Below the pieces are notes generated by a model. That model was given only the letters and a program-made list of their open reading frames with translations. It searched no databases and was not told where the DNA came from. Positions 1 to 13,300 of a stretch of 64,000 nt of DNA are shown here, piece after piece; the stretch's first letter is position 1, and each line of letters opens with the position of its first letter. Source of the stretch: Caprimulgus europaeus (taxonomy: Eukaryota; Chordata; Aves; Caprimulgiformes; Caprimulgidae); assembly GCA_907165065.1 (NCBI GenBank), contig OU015525.1:49919537-49983536 (forward strand), written 5' to 3'. A program made the translations under genes and the position numbers.

Positions 1-2763
1 ATAAATGTGACAAGACAAAAGAATGAGCACTGTTTTGGAAATTGTTTCCATTGCTAATGTACTGGTGTAAATGCCAAAATTATATGGAAGAATGGTGCGC
101 TATATAACATACTAATGTAGAAGGTTTCAAAGCTAACTAAGTCTAGGCTTCCAAAAATGAGCAAAAATAGCCAAGTTCTTCTCCCTTGCTAATTCCCTGT
201 TCTTTTCAGCATCTGGATTGATAGCTTTTTTGATTCTTAAAAACCTTCATGGGTGAAATGTCTCCAAACTGCCTTACAAATATTGAGCCTGATCATTGAC
301 TTCTCTGACAGGCTCTTGGCCTCACACTCCAAGTTGCTTTCTCCAGAAACTTCTGATGTTAATGATCTGTTGCTGTCTGAAACAGGTCTCCCTGTCTTTC
401 TCTTCCTCTCCCTCCCCAACTCAACCAATCTTTGCAAAATCTCAAGTGCGTTCATTTCTCAATCCCAGTCTGTACATCTGTTTAAGGATTAGATTTTGAC
501 TTTCAACAAAAGACAGCAAACAGCCACAGGGCTCTGGAGGAGGCAGACTGAATGGCTTATATCTTGTCCCTGAAATATGTAGTGCTCAGGGAAATCCTGT
601 ATGCTTCAAATGAACTCAGGAGATCACTGTCAGCTGTTCTCATCGTGTCCACAACTAGCATGGAGAGGAAAAGGGCAAGAGTCCAACTTATCCCTCCTTG
701 TCTTGCTATGGATAGTTGTCCTAAAGGGGCAGAAAGGAATGGGTCTTCTTGCAGAGGCTTCTCCACCATTTCTGAGGCAATGGGAGACCAAAGACAATGG
801 TCAACTCTAGTCACTTCTGTCATTGTCTTCCCATGCACAGGACACGCAGGGACTGCTGAAACCCAGAGGGATAAGTGTGTAACCTTGTGACATTGCCCAT
901 AAAAGGCATTGCTCAAAATTAATCAGCTGTGTTAATATTTTAGAAAACAAGTATCGTGTTTTTTAAAGTTTCTGATGGAATATTTTGACCTTTTGTAACA
1001 GTGAATGGTTAGAAAGCCCTGGAAGGACTTTTGTTTTTGAATGGAAAAATAAAACCTTAAAGAATACCAATTCTTCCTTGCAGTCCTTAGTAATAATAAT
1101 AGCATGTCGATTTCTTTCCATTACATCATCAGTAAAACAGCATAAACACACCAGAGAGTGGCAGTGGAGAGACTGCATCTCTGTTATTATTGTTGGGTTG
1201 TACAGAAAGGGGTCAGCAGGGGGATTTAGTTATCTGGTCTGGGAATTGTTTGTTTATGAATTAGGTTTTCCCAAAGGAGAAGTGAGATGGGAAATACAAT
1301 AGGAAATGGACTTTATACATGCGAAGAAATACAAAACTGTAAGTGTCATGTGGGAGAGAGGTTGATGGAAACTTACTATTTTTGCTAATAGATTTTTTTA
1401 AAAATACGTGATTACGTATCACAAAGTTTCCTATGCTATTTTTGATACTGGTGATATCCTCTGCAGAGTTCTGAGTTAGTCATGACAGAAAAATGTTTTA
1501 CATCTGATAATGTTGACAAGGAACATAAGCACTTCAGGTGTTTCTATGGATTTTAACAATGGGAAAAGGCGTTCTATTACTTTTCACTAAAATATTCCCC
1601 TTAAGCCAGGCATCCTCATTGGTTCTGACAGTATCCTTGAACCCTTCCAGCAACATTTGGGCTTTCTATGCATAAATAAAGCAACGTTTGTAGAATCTGT
1701 TCTCTTACAGCAGTGATACAAGAGCAGGCAAGAGGGAGTTTGAAGATGCACTCAAAAAACACACAGGTCTTGAACTGGCAATGGCCTCAATCCACAGTGT
1801 TCAGCCTGAGACCTTTGGGCAATCTAGCATGGAAAGAGCAGTCACTGAGAATGTGTGCAGCATCCTACCCAGCACCTCCCTCTATGGCAAGGTACTCCAT
1901 ATATCATCAGCCTTTGCACGAGGGAACAGTCCTTACCTGGATTATTTCAGCCAGTTGTGGAGGTGGCTTCAGAGTGCACAGCTGGGTGGGTGTTCACCTA
2001 CCTGATGTCTGTGTGGAAAAGTTCAGCGTTGGCTTCCCAAGTTGCTCAGGGGACATTTTCTGTGGTCAGTCTTCTGGTCTGCTTTGTGAAGGTATTAACT
2101 GATATAGGGCAGTTATGCACGTGGCTTTGGACTGAGTGTCCAGCTGACTTTTGAAAAGACATTCAGTTCTTGTGATGTGTGGACACACATTGATGTAGCC
2201 TGTAACATATCTGCCTCTGGCCCCATTTTTTTGCCTTGGTCACCTCACTGTTGAAGTTCTCTTTCAGAAGTCGTGGTCCCTTGAACTATGTTCTCTTGCA
2301 CTTCGAGAGAGAACAAACTGACAGGGGTTGAATGTATCAGCCTGGTTAATTTAGACTTTGGTAATAATTATGAAATGGTAGGTACGTACATACAGTAGGT
2401 AAATGCTGAAGAATTATCACAGTCACTTTTCAGTCTCTTCTTAAAAAGAATGTCTTCCACCACAGTGCCAATGTACTCTGCCTGCTGGAACCAGCTTTTT
2501 TTTTTTTTTCCTCCTGGATGTCAGCTGAGCCATCACCGAGCCACTGCTCAGGGGAGGTCATGGTCCACTTGTGAGGAGTTTGCAATTGCCTCCTCTCCCA
2601 CCTTTAATCTGAGGTCCAGATACTGCAAGGCAGTTATAGTAACAGTTCCTGCCTGTTCTGGCTCCTGGCCCACCCACTGGCATCTAGCACTTGGGGAGGA
2701 AGATAGGCACAAGCAGATGCTGAGCTCGGTCCTTCCTAAGGAGCCAACTCTTTTTGTGCCAGA

Positions 2764-2796
2764 TATGCATAGCAAACTGTCAGTTTGCTATGCATA
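2764..2796. repeat. Perfect 16-bp inverted repeat, 1-nt centre
   Basis: The left arm TATGCATAGCAAACTG (2764-2779) is exactly the reverse complement of the right arm at 2781-2796, with a single T between them at 2780. It can form a near-complete hairpin or cruciform. Each arm also contains the self-complementary ATGCAT. No flanking duplication or larger element is apparent. It sits in an intron, so its role, if any, is unknown. Confidence 0.9.
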
Positions 2797-4540
2797 AATT
2801 TGCCTCTTAAATGTGACAATTAAAAGCATGGTCATCTTATCTGGGTTATCAGCCTTCTCTGTCTCTTATGGTAATCTCGATTTCATGAGCTCATAAAGGT
2901 TAGTTGAGGTGAAAAATAACTTGGAATGCCAAAAGGCTAGCTCTTGCCCAGCTTTACATAAGATGAAGCCTATTTTATTGTGGTATTTTACAGCAGCAGA
3001 GCATTACAACAGCTGGCCACTCCCCAAAACTGAAAAGCAATACTTTTCAAATCAGATAGAAGAAATAATTCTTTAACCCAATATACCGTATTACTTACCA
3101 GTAAAATTGTGGGCATCAAACAGAAGATAATACTGACCTGAGTAAAAGTGAAGAGAGGTGTGTATTTTTTACAGGCTCAGAGCTGCTCTAAAGGTTTTAG
3201 TGACTGGGTCACTAGTAATTTCAGCAGAAGCAGACATTATATGGAAATCTTTCTAGGACAAAAGGGGAAAGATTAATAAACTACATGCCATGGGATGTAA
3301 CTTTTATATCAACTAAGGTCAAGGAGCAGATCTTTCCTTTTCTCTGGTGTGCACATCTACTGCAGACTTGCTGCATTAGGGGGAGGATTGTAATTCCTGA
3401 ATTCTCTACCATCAACCAATACTTAATTAAACAAATCCTTGGTCCACTCCAGTTGGTGTTGATGATCCTCATAGGTAGAACACTTCACTGCTGGTGTTGT
3501 TGCTGTTGCAATTATTACTCCATTACACAAGTAGTTAATAATTCATAAAATAAGAACAAGATGATGAATCACACTGCCCTACCAACTTCTGAGCTTGGAA
3601 ATTTCAGAGGAGTGACTAAATGGCAGGAGCAGTTTAAGGCCTTGACAGTAATGGGGCAGCATATAAAGAAAAGAGACTCCTCAGCAGGCTGAAAGGACAG
3701 AGATAAAGTACATTTAAGCATTATAGTGCATGAAGAATTTGCAGGAAACAGGAGGCTTTGGGTCTTTGGTTTGGTATAACCTGGAAATACAAATATATTC
3801 CAGCTTTTGGTCAAATGCATGTGCATCAACTGTCAATCTTGTAACGGCAAGAATGGACAAAATACTTTTTGGCAAAGTCAATCAGAATTATTTGGCCTGA
3901 AGAAACCTTTTCATATCCCTCATTAAATTACTTTTGTTGTCCTTGCTTGGCAAAGCTTCAGCTGCATGGATTGTGCCTCTCATTTACAGAACTGACCTGA
4001 ACAGATGCTGTTAGTCTGGTGCATGTATGCACACCTGTTTGAATCATGATTGATAGTGTTTCCGTATCAGCAAAGCATGCTTCGGGGAGAATGTACGTGA
4101 GTTGTGCAGGGTTTTCCCTTTGTCTCCTTAATACAGAACTGGAACACAGAGTAATCAAACAGTGTCTGAATTACGTTTTCAGTGGCTACATTTAAGAGAA
4201 ATATTTAAATATGAACAGAGGCATTTTTAAAATTGAGTTCTGTACTATACCCACTCTACACTTTATAGGCTGAAGATTGGTGGCACTTCACCAGTTTTCT
4301 CATTAATCATAGGAAAGGGAAATGTATGTTTTGGCCATTATCTCCAGTAGCAGAGGGCAAATGCTTCTTGTTTTGGCTTTCTCTTTATTATGACAGAAAG
4401 TCTGATGTTTGTGTTTGAGTGCAGGCAGGGTTGGTGTTCAGAAAGAAATAGCTACCATAATTTTCATCCCAATCTAGTATTTTACAAGAGACAGTTTTGG
4501 TTTTCCCTAAAAGTCTCAGGATATCTTTCACTATTTGTAG

Positions 4541-5549
4541 GAAAGTGTGGTGGTTTGACCCACAGGGGGACCATGTGGTCCTGCACTACTCCCCCCACCT
4601 GGTGAGATGGGAAGGGAATCATAACAAAGGAGCCATGGATTAGGATGAAGGACAGGGATGGCTCACTCACCAGTTATGGTCACGGGCAAAACAGACTCAA
4701 CTTGAGGAAGAAAAATCAATTTAATTTGTTGCCATTCATCTGAGTAGACATAACAACCACATCTTGCAACACTTTCCCCCCATCCCTCCTTTCTTCCCAG
4801 GCTCAAATCACTTTGCTTCTGATTTCTCTACCTTCTCCCCCCAGCAGCACAGAGGGCAGGGAATGGCGTTACAGTCAGTTCACCTCTGCCTCTCTTCCTG
4901 GCATGGAAGTCCAGGAACAAGAGGTTCCAACATGAGCTTCCCATGGAGTCATGGACCTCTTCGGGCTCAGCTCCCGGCTGCAGCGTGGGAACATCCACAG
5001 GCTGCAGACGGACCTCAGGTTCAGCACAACTTCTCACCCCTGGCTTTGGGGGTCCACCCCTGCTCGGCATGAAGTGACTCTTGAGACCCAGTCACACTTG
5101 CCCTCAGGGTCGGCTTTTCTGCTCCAGTGCAGAGTCCTCCATGGCCTACACATGGGTATCTGCTCCGCCACTGAACTTCCGTGGGCTGCAGGGACCTCTT
5201 TTGCCTTCTCCTACTCCATGTGGTTGAACTGGGTATCTGAGGTTCTCTGCCCTCCCCCTCCTCCTCCTTCCTCCTGGCAACGGTTTTCTCCCTTTGTTTA
5301 GGCCAATGGTCATCTTTTGTTCAGGTCAATGGCCTCTCCTCCAGGTTCTCTCTACCTTCTTCTTTTCAGGACAGTCCTTCCCCTCACAAATATGGATTTG
5401 CAGAGGCGTTTCTCTAGTGCTCATTGGCCCAGCTTGGGCTGGGGAGTCTCTGCCTTGGAGCCAGGGAAGCTTTTTGCTCTCACAAGGTGGCCCTTCCCCC
5501 ACTACCAAACCCCACACCCCCCCCCCACACACAAACCCAACACAGAAAG
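4541..5549 (-). mobile_element. Solo endogenous retrovirus LTR with 5-bp TSD
   Basis: The LTR runs from 4546 to 5544. On the + strand it begins TGTGGTGGTTTGACC and ends CCCAACACA, so it has the TG...CA ends of a retroviral LTR. It is flanked on both sides by the same 5-bp direct repeat, GAAAG (4541-4545 and 5545-5549). Internal phrases such as TCACGGGCAAAACAGACTCA and CCACCTGGTGAGATGGGAAG match an LTR family I know from many neoavian genomes. In that family the sense strand begins TGTATTGGGTTTG, so this copy is probably inverted here; the strand is inferred. The 5-bp duplication fits the ERVL class better than ERV1 (4 bp) or ERVK (6 bp). There is no internal gag/pol/env sequence, so it is a recombined solo LTR of about 1 kb within a TMEM241 intron. 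Confidence 0.88.
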
Positions 5550-7330
5550 CAAAATGAATTATAATGTGCTTGCAGTAGTTCAGTCCTATCTCATCACTAA
5601 TGTATGTTTATATATTTCTATGCTATATATAATATGTGTTTATATATGAATGCATATATAGATATATGTTTATACATTAATAGATGTAGGTCTTTCTGAA
5701 AAGAAAGAGTCTTGTCCTGTTCATGTCTGATCATTGTGAATATGACCATAATATCCTGTTTCTCATAAGAGGAGAATTTTCTTCCACAAATTCTATTAAT
5801 TACACTCAGTAACCCACAAATCCTTCTTTACTTTCTGTACTTAACTATTGTAAGGTGTCTCTGCAACATAAAATTAATTGTTGCATCTTTCTTTGTGGTG
5901 GCTCTTGTAAGGTTGAAAAAAAGAAAGAGACAGTGCAGAACCAAGGAAATGAAGGTATTGCTGATAATCAGAAAGACTACCATTAGGTATACATTAAATC
6001 TTTGTGTGGCTGAGAGCTGTGAGACAGGTGCCACTTACCTTGAAGAGGTGAAGGCAGAGGATTCTGTAGAAGTGATTCAGAGGCAGGAGACAGATGGGCT
6101 TTCTGCATTGTAGGATGGGGCTGGGCATACAGCTGGGTTCCAGAATGACCTAGTAACCACAGCTTCATTATCCCCTAATGGCTCATTTTCTCCCGCAGCC
6201 AAACTGCTAATGAGATGCATACGGTGCAAGAACAATAGCTTGGCCACCTTCCTTTTATGGGGAATAAAAGAATGATGAAGTTAGACAACAGTTCAGCAGT
6301 TCTTACAGCATTCACCAGATGCTCAGGGTTAAAAGTAAGTAAATTACTGTAGCATGTTAATCTGAAAGGATTATACATAAATCCTTGACAATATATTAAT
6401 CTGATAGAACAGGATGCTGAATGACTTTAAGAAAGCTGATACAACCACCTATTGCTTCAGTCTTGCACTTGCAGGGTCAGGGTCTTGATTGTATTGGACA
6501 TCACACCCTGGAAGCAAAAAGAACGTACAAAAAGCAGCACTGAGAAAAATCTTCAAAATGTGATAGAAACAGAGGACAGATATCTAATTGCCGAAATACT
6601 GGAACTGCATATGACTATCTAGGCACAGAAATGCAGAGGACTATCTGTACTCTAAATGCATATGAGGGATAATGAAGAAATCTATCTTCTTATAAGAGTT
6701 GAAAAACTGGTATATAGCAATACTCCTCTGCAATACAGAGATTATTGGTTTGGGTATTGGTAGGATAAAAAAAAAACACTTTAAAATATCTGATTATTTT
6801 TCTAGAGGTGAGCATTTATACTGCTTCTGTTCTGAAAACATGTTAGAGGGCAGGTTGCTGATTGTGTCTGCCCTTGATCTACCCTCTCCCTCTTTTTTTT
6901 TTTATGTTTAAAACGCAGTATGTAGATAATTTTAAGATAGGGCAGAAGTTAATTGCCATGAAAACCAGATAGATTAACTTACAGTGGAATGAAGTTGTAT
7001 CATTAGGCATTTAACTGCTAAGGCATGCTTAAACACTGGCTGCTTTTGAGTCACAATACACAGGACTAATTGTGTTCTTAAAGAACCCCTGGAATTTATC
7101 ATTATTGTTTTAATAATGCTTAAAAAAAATAAAGGAATAAAATAGAAGGAAGGGGCAGAAGAGAGTGACCAAAACCTCCTTTGAGAAAAATGTGCTTTAG
7201 GGAAGCTGGAGATCTGTGCAAGTGCTTAGGCAAATGTGAAATAAAGGATCTCAAAGATATTTACAGCAGCTGGTAAAACTTCTGTGTGGCTGGATCAAAG
7301 CTGTGTGGATCATGAAGTTGCTGACTCTAT

Positions 7331-7364
7331 CACCGTTGCCATGGTGCCACCGTTGCCATGGTGC
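7331..7364. repeat. 17-bp perfect tandem duplication
   Basis: The unit CACCGTTGCCATGGTGC occurs twice in immediate succession (7331-7347 and 7348-7364) with no mismatch. Each unit contains CCATGG and is partly self-complementary (CACC...GGTG). It is a short local duplication in intron sequence with no visible function. Confidence 0.85.
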
Positions 7365-10300
7365 CAGCATCACTTACCATTTAAGTAACAACTGCTGCCC
7401 AGGCCCATGCCCCTCTTGATCAAGTACATGTGTCAGGGAGGGTTAAAGTGTTTTCTTTCTTCAGGAGAGCTGAGCAGAGTCCACCCATCAGCAATGTGCA
7501 CCTAAGTATGCTGTAATGCACAACCTCATTGCACTGTCTACTGATTCCATAGTCTGACAGTCTCCAGTTAAGTCTGTCAGGGAACAAAAAGCCTTAGGGC
7601 ATGGCTGCACTTTGGTCAGGCTGTGAGGGTAATGCAGTAGAAATGCTCGGGTTAGCTGTAAACTAATGAGCAGAACTCAGAGCAAAACCTGTTTTGCTTT
7701 CCCCCTTTCTCCAATGTATTTCACTTTGGATTCTTTCTTTCCCTTGTTCGGGCTGTTCAGCTGTTCAGGCAAGTTCGTGGCATTGCTGTTTCCTTTGGGA
7801 AGAGCCTTTATTAAAGCTTCATTACTTTGCCTTGGAAAAAGCTGTCTCTCTCCTTAAAATCCTTCCTTGTCAGTGGACTTATTAGTACAGCTCCTTCAGG
7901 GGGCTGTATTATCAGCTGAAGCTGTTAGGTTAAGCAGCCTATTTTGTCTTGCCTTTCGATTAGTAACAACAGACCTTCAGGACTAAGTTGAAAACTCTCC
8001 CAGTTTGTTTCAAGGTGTTGATTAATACAACTGTATCTATATCTAGGGGAAGGAGGCTTTACGGGGTAGTTGGTCAGAGGAATTTTGCCTGCATTTACTG
8101 GATCTCTTTTAACCAGAGATTGGCTTTGGCACTTTAAAGATTGTTTTCGAGGAGCCTTTAAGCTTCTAGAAATGATCCAGATTGTACAGAAAGCCTTCTT
8201 ATTGTAATAGGCAATATGCTCGCAAGCTGCTAGGGAAGTTTTTATTTCTGTAGTAGATAATCTCCAAAGCTGACCTGAAATTAACCAGTTAATGCTAGTT
8301 TGGTTTTGGTCTGGTTCTGTGTGCAAGATTCATTCTGGTACTGTGCAGGATGGAGATCTCTGTGCACAGCATCTGCAGCTGTTAACGATGCTTCACTTTG
8401 ATTGATGACCATGGGAGAAAAAATAGTATTTTTTTAATCCACATTTTATTTGTATTTAATTTTCCCCTACACTATTTACAAGCAATCCTCTTGTACCTGA
8501 CTTTAGTTCTAGTCTCATCTTGTCTTTCTTGTGAGGGAGGATATGTACCATGTTTGTCATCTTTAGCAGGGATTTTTGCTGATGACTTACGGCAGGTTTC
8601 CAGCGACTGGACCAGCCTTCCAACAATTGCTGAGCTCACTGGTGGTTGTTGGTGCGTCTCATTCATTGCTGACTTTCTGCAGTTTGTGAAACTTCACAGT
8701 GAGCCCCTGCTTTATGAAGATCTCCTCCCAAGTCTGGGTGATTTCAAAAAGGCTTGTCAGTACACGCTGGACCACTTTAGTCAGTTTAGACAGGGGAGGT
8801 CCAGGTCCCTTGGTGTTCATCTGTTTATTTGCCTGTCCCAGTCAATGCCTTGTTCATCTGTTTTTGTAGCTGCAGGATCTCTCTGAACCAAAGTATTCTT
8901 GCTAAGGTGCAGAGAAGTTACTCATCTGGCAATGTTTGGTTGCCTTAACTTTGGATGTAGCAAAGCAGAGGAGAGCTAGACAGAAGTGGTTTGTAGTCCA
9001 GCTGAGATGAAAAATGTATGTAAGCAAGGAGGAATGGTGTTAATAGCTTAGGAAATTCATGTGAATTAATGAATACAGAAGATGACATTTAAAAGATTGC
9101 CTGTTCCTTTTTTCCTGTTCTGAAGATCTTTGTTTCGTTTCTGCTAGATCTCCATTCCTGACATAACATTTTGTGTGCCCATATGTATGTATGCTTATTC
9201 TCAAGTAGACATATATACAAAAGAGAAGTAGCTGAAGTCTGTGAAATTATTTCAGTGCCTTCCTCAAGAAACAAAAGAATATGTGTTGTTACTGATGTTT
9301 GTCTGCTGTAATTTTTGCCTTTTTGGTAGTACTGGATTATCTTGATGTAGCTGTTTTCAGTGGCACTAACAGTGATCCATTTCCCTAGTGATTTTTGATT
9401 ATTATCTTAGCAGCTGGTTAAAACATGCAAAAGAGGGACAAAACAAATATGTCTATAAAAAGCTTGACATTGCTTTAATTCTACCACTAGAATGAAAACA
9501 AAGGTTACATACATCAGAATTTTTTTCCTGATGTTTTGAGAAGAAGACCTGATGATAAATAGAATGATTTATTTTGAACAGTCAGTGAACTTGATGAGCC
9601 ATTTCAAAACGCTGTCTTTGGAAAAAAATATGCATTTATGTAAGGACAGAGGTTTTGGCAGTTTGAGGAAGTGAGGTTACAAGGATTGGCTCAGTGTACA
9701 CAAACTAAGGAAAACTTTTGTAAAGTATTCTATGTTCACTTACAGCAAGAACTATGACATTTAACTTCCTAGCAGTTTAACAGTGAATCAGAGGAAACAT
9801 GCTTTTTATATGGTATGTACAAGTATAGCTGTAATATTAACAAATCACAGTCATGTCTGGACTAAATCCCCCATATCTTTCCATTCCAGATAGAAAGATT
9901 AAATCAGAGTCTAAATTTTGAAAATGTCCTCATCTGTGTTCTTGGCTATATAAACAACACGTTCCTGGACACCTCAGAAATGTTAGATATTCAAAATCTA
10001 CAGCCAGCGTTTGCAGCTTGAAAATCTTTCTCTAAAGTAATTGTAAAGTCAGGGATAGAGGGGACCAACAGTAGCTTGGTCAAGAATGACACATGTAGCT
10101 AGCCAGTGCTGGCTAGTTTGAACCAATCAAGAATTGGCACCATAGAGCCTATGGGATAACCACAGCTGGTCGGTGGAGAAGGCAAGGCAGCAAAGAATGC
10201 AGAATCCTGCATTTTTTATCTCCCAGGATCCAAGTGTCTGCTTTGTCAAGGGCAGGGAACCCTTAGGATGCCATCTCCTGTCTTCAAGCCACATGTCAGA

Positions 10301-13300
10301 CTTACCAGAATTTTCTGGTGTTATATGGTCAAGAAATAGACCAAATAGGGAAACTGGCTCAGCAGTGATCTTGCCTGTTCTTAAGATACTTCAGCAAAAA
10401 ATTCTCCAAACAATCTTTATTTTTTATTTATTTTATGATCTATAAAACTAAATTAATTTCTAATTCTAAATTATTTTCTAATTTTTTTAAAAACAACTTT
10501 TATGAAACAAATTTTGCTTTCTCTTTCGAACATTTTTTCTTCTCTGATCCTAGTGTGATGAGGGGAAAGGAGGGGATCATTTGCATCATGGGTTGTGAAG
10601 TTGTCTGTCTATCAGAGTTCCTTGGGAACTCTTTAAAGCTAGTGGTAATAGTGCCTCCCGCCACTCATGAATCACTAAAGCAAATTTACAAATGCAGATG
10701 CACGAGAACACATTCTTTCCCAGGGTGATTTTACATGCTGGTTTTATCCCTACTGTGCAACAAGTTCTTTCACACATCAGGGTATTTTTGCTTTATGAAT
10801 CTTAGTCTGTTACCCAGCACTTCAGCGATGCCGTTGTTGTTGTTGCCAGTAATTCAGCTTGATAAGGAGCAAAGTCTGGACCTGTGGAATTGACTCCCTT
10901 CTTCTCTTTGGATCCTGCAACTGAGTACTGTGTTATCCTTCAAAGCAGCTTGTTGAATGCAAATGACAACGTAAGCAGTGTGTGTGATGTTATTTGGCAT
11001 CTGGGCCAGTCTTTGCTTCCCAGAATTATGGGAATGCCTGAAGTTTTCACCCTTTTTTGTGAGTATCTGAATCTGGGAATCCCTTCCAACCAAGAAGAAG
11101 TTTGAAACTTACAACTGTCCCACTTCTTGTGGGTTAATACTCTGGAGCCCCACATCCCTCTGCTTTGCCAGACAGTAGTGTAGCAGTATCCAAAGCTCAG
11201 CCTTTCAGATAGGCATTTCACCACTGAGGAAACACGGACTTTTTTTCTCCCGAGTGATTCCTCATGATCCTTCCTTAAAGCTTCACCATAGTTCATGCCT
11301 TTCCAGCTTCTGGTGAGTTCTCTTTGATGGCCATGATTTCTCTGATGCACAAACCCTAGAGCTTTTGCATGTCTGTGGTCATTAGGTACAATGAGTTCAG
11401 CCTCTTCTGTTTCTGTTTCAGTGCTTACAATGAACAGGTCTTTCCTATCACTGAATCTTCTTAAAATATGTGCTCTTATTCAGAAAGTGGAGTAGGGATC
11501 TCACAAGCTTGCTTTCATTCTCTAGGGGCCAGGTTGTAAGGTGACCAATGAGTCTGTATTTCTCTGCTGTTCTGCGCTTTCTGTGTGGGTCCCACCCCAC
11601 TTAACCGTACAAACTTGTAAAAGAGATGCTGTTTTAAGACCCTTCTCTGTGGTGCAATCCAGCCACAGGGCTTGGTTGCCCTCTGTTTTCTCTTGTGGTT
11701 CTTGTCTACTCCCTGTATTAGAGTAGCTAGTGTACTAGATCCTTCTTTCTTCTCCTTCCTGGTGGGATCTGCAGCCCTAGCTCAAGCAAGCTGCCTGCAT
11801 TACTGTAGAAGCTGTTTCATCTAGGGTAAGTTGGGCCAGGCAAGTGAATTTCTGCAAGTTCTGTCTTCCAGCAGTGGAGGAAATCAGCCCACTCTCCTCT
11901 TATGCACAGACCTTGTCTCAGGCAAGTATCCATCACAAGGATGCACTTATTTCCTTTAATGCTGATACAAATTGTAGAGAGCTAGAACTGTTTTTGACTG
12001 AGATAACAAATGCACTCTGAAATGCCAAGATTTTTGTTTATTTATAAAATTACTTGTAAATACTTCAGTGATTTGAACTATAGAAATACTTAAGATCAAG
12101 CTAAATAGGTGTTTAAATAAAGTGTTCCTTTAAATAGATATTGTTTCCACAGTACAATAGAGTGACACGTTAAATATGGAGTGATTTATTTTAAGAAGCA
12201 ATCTTTTTTTCTCTTTTCTTTATGTGCAATGAAAGGTTTGGAATTATTTCTCAGGAATGACTTCAGCTCACATGGAAATGTTTTGTTAAATGATGCTATG
12301 CTTGGATTTTTGTCCTAATCACTGAAAGCTGTGTCAAAATTTTGTAGAAATGTTCATGGTATGGATGTTTTTAAGAACAGCTGTTGCTTTACTGCCTGGT
12401 CACAGTTGCTTGACACAAGTAAGTAGGCAGAGTCCATGGAGCTATTCCTGTTTCTACAATTATTGGGGTTCAACCATCCATTCTGTATCATTTGGTAGAA
12501 TTAGTGACTGGATATCAAAATCTTGGGGACATTTGTTCAAAATATGCTGATTATAGCTAATTAAAACTTTCCTTTCCACCTCCTAGTTTTAAAGATTCAG
12601 CATCAAAATATATTTGGAAATCAGTAACTTTATAGTTTGCGCTTTTACTTGCTTTCTTTTGTCTTGCAAGCTCATTCCTTTTCCTAAGGCATCTGAATGC
12701 CTAGGAGGATGACTGTGACCTTTAAAACGAAGAAAGAGATATTACTGCACTTAGTGTGTTCCAGATTGTTTTTCTTAAAGGACATTCAGAACATCAATGT
12801 AGGTGGTTTTTAAAAAAAACCTAAATGTGCGCTTAAAACACTTCAGAAAATGCTGAAATGTACTTGGAGGGAAATTACTTTCTGAACTATGTCCCTAGAC
12901 TTTAGATTCTTCCCCTGGAACAAATTATATGGTTAACTTCCCTGAAAACTTGTTTTTCATTTTTCAATGTGCTCCTCTTTTAGATAAACAATCGAAGTGG
13001 ACCTTTTAGCAATGTGTTTCCTTTTGTTTTGTTTTGGTTTTTTTTCTTCCACACGCTTATTTCATGTGCTCTTCCAACCCACATTTTGTTTTTCTTTGGC
13101 ACTGAAAGACTCTTACATAATTTTTCAAAAATACATCAGTGTTCTGCTGTAATAGTCCAAAAGACTACAGCCTGCATTTTTGCAGAGGTTTGAGATGATG
13201 GCAGTAGAATGGTGTATTGTTTTTGGTAAGGCCTGTTTTCGGAGGGTTCTTAAATGCCTGTTTCTCTGCTGTTGGCCTCTTCTCAAATTTCTAATAAACA

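Noticed and set aside
7925..8326. 133-codon minus-strand open frame
   Set aside because: There is no recognised domain, no splice context and no promoter context. Frames of this length are expected by chance over six frames in 64 kb.
10884..11105. Possible TMEM241 exon ending at a GTAAGC near 10965 or GTGAGT near 11056
   Set aside because: The splice-like sites are present, but the translated residues do not resemble any part of the transporter and the phases do not fit the next exon.
10940..11350. 136-codon minus-strand open frame
   Set aside because: The composition is mixed, I recognise no family, and it lies inside the TMEM241 intron on the opposite strand.
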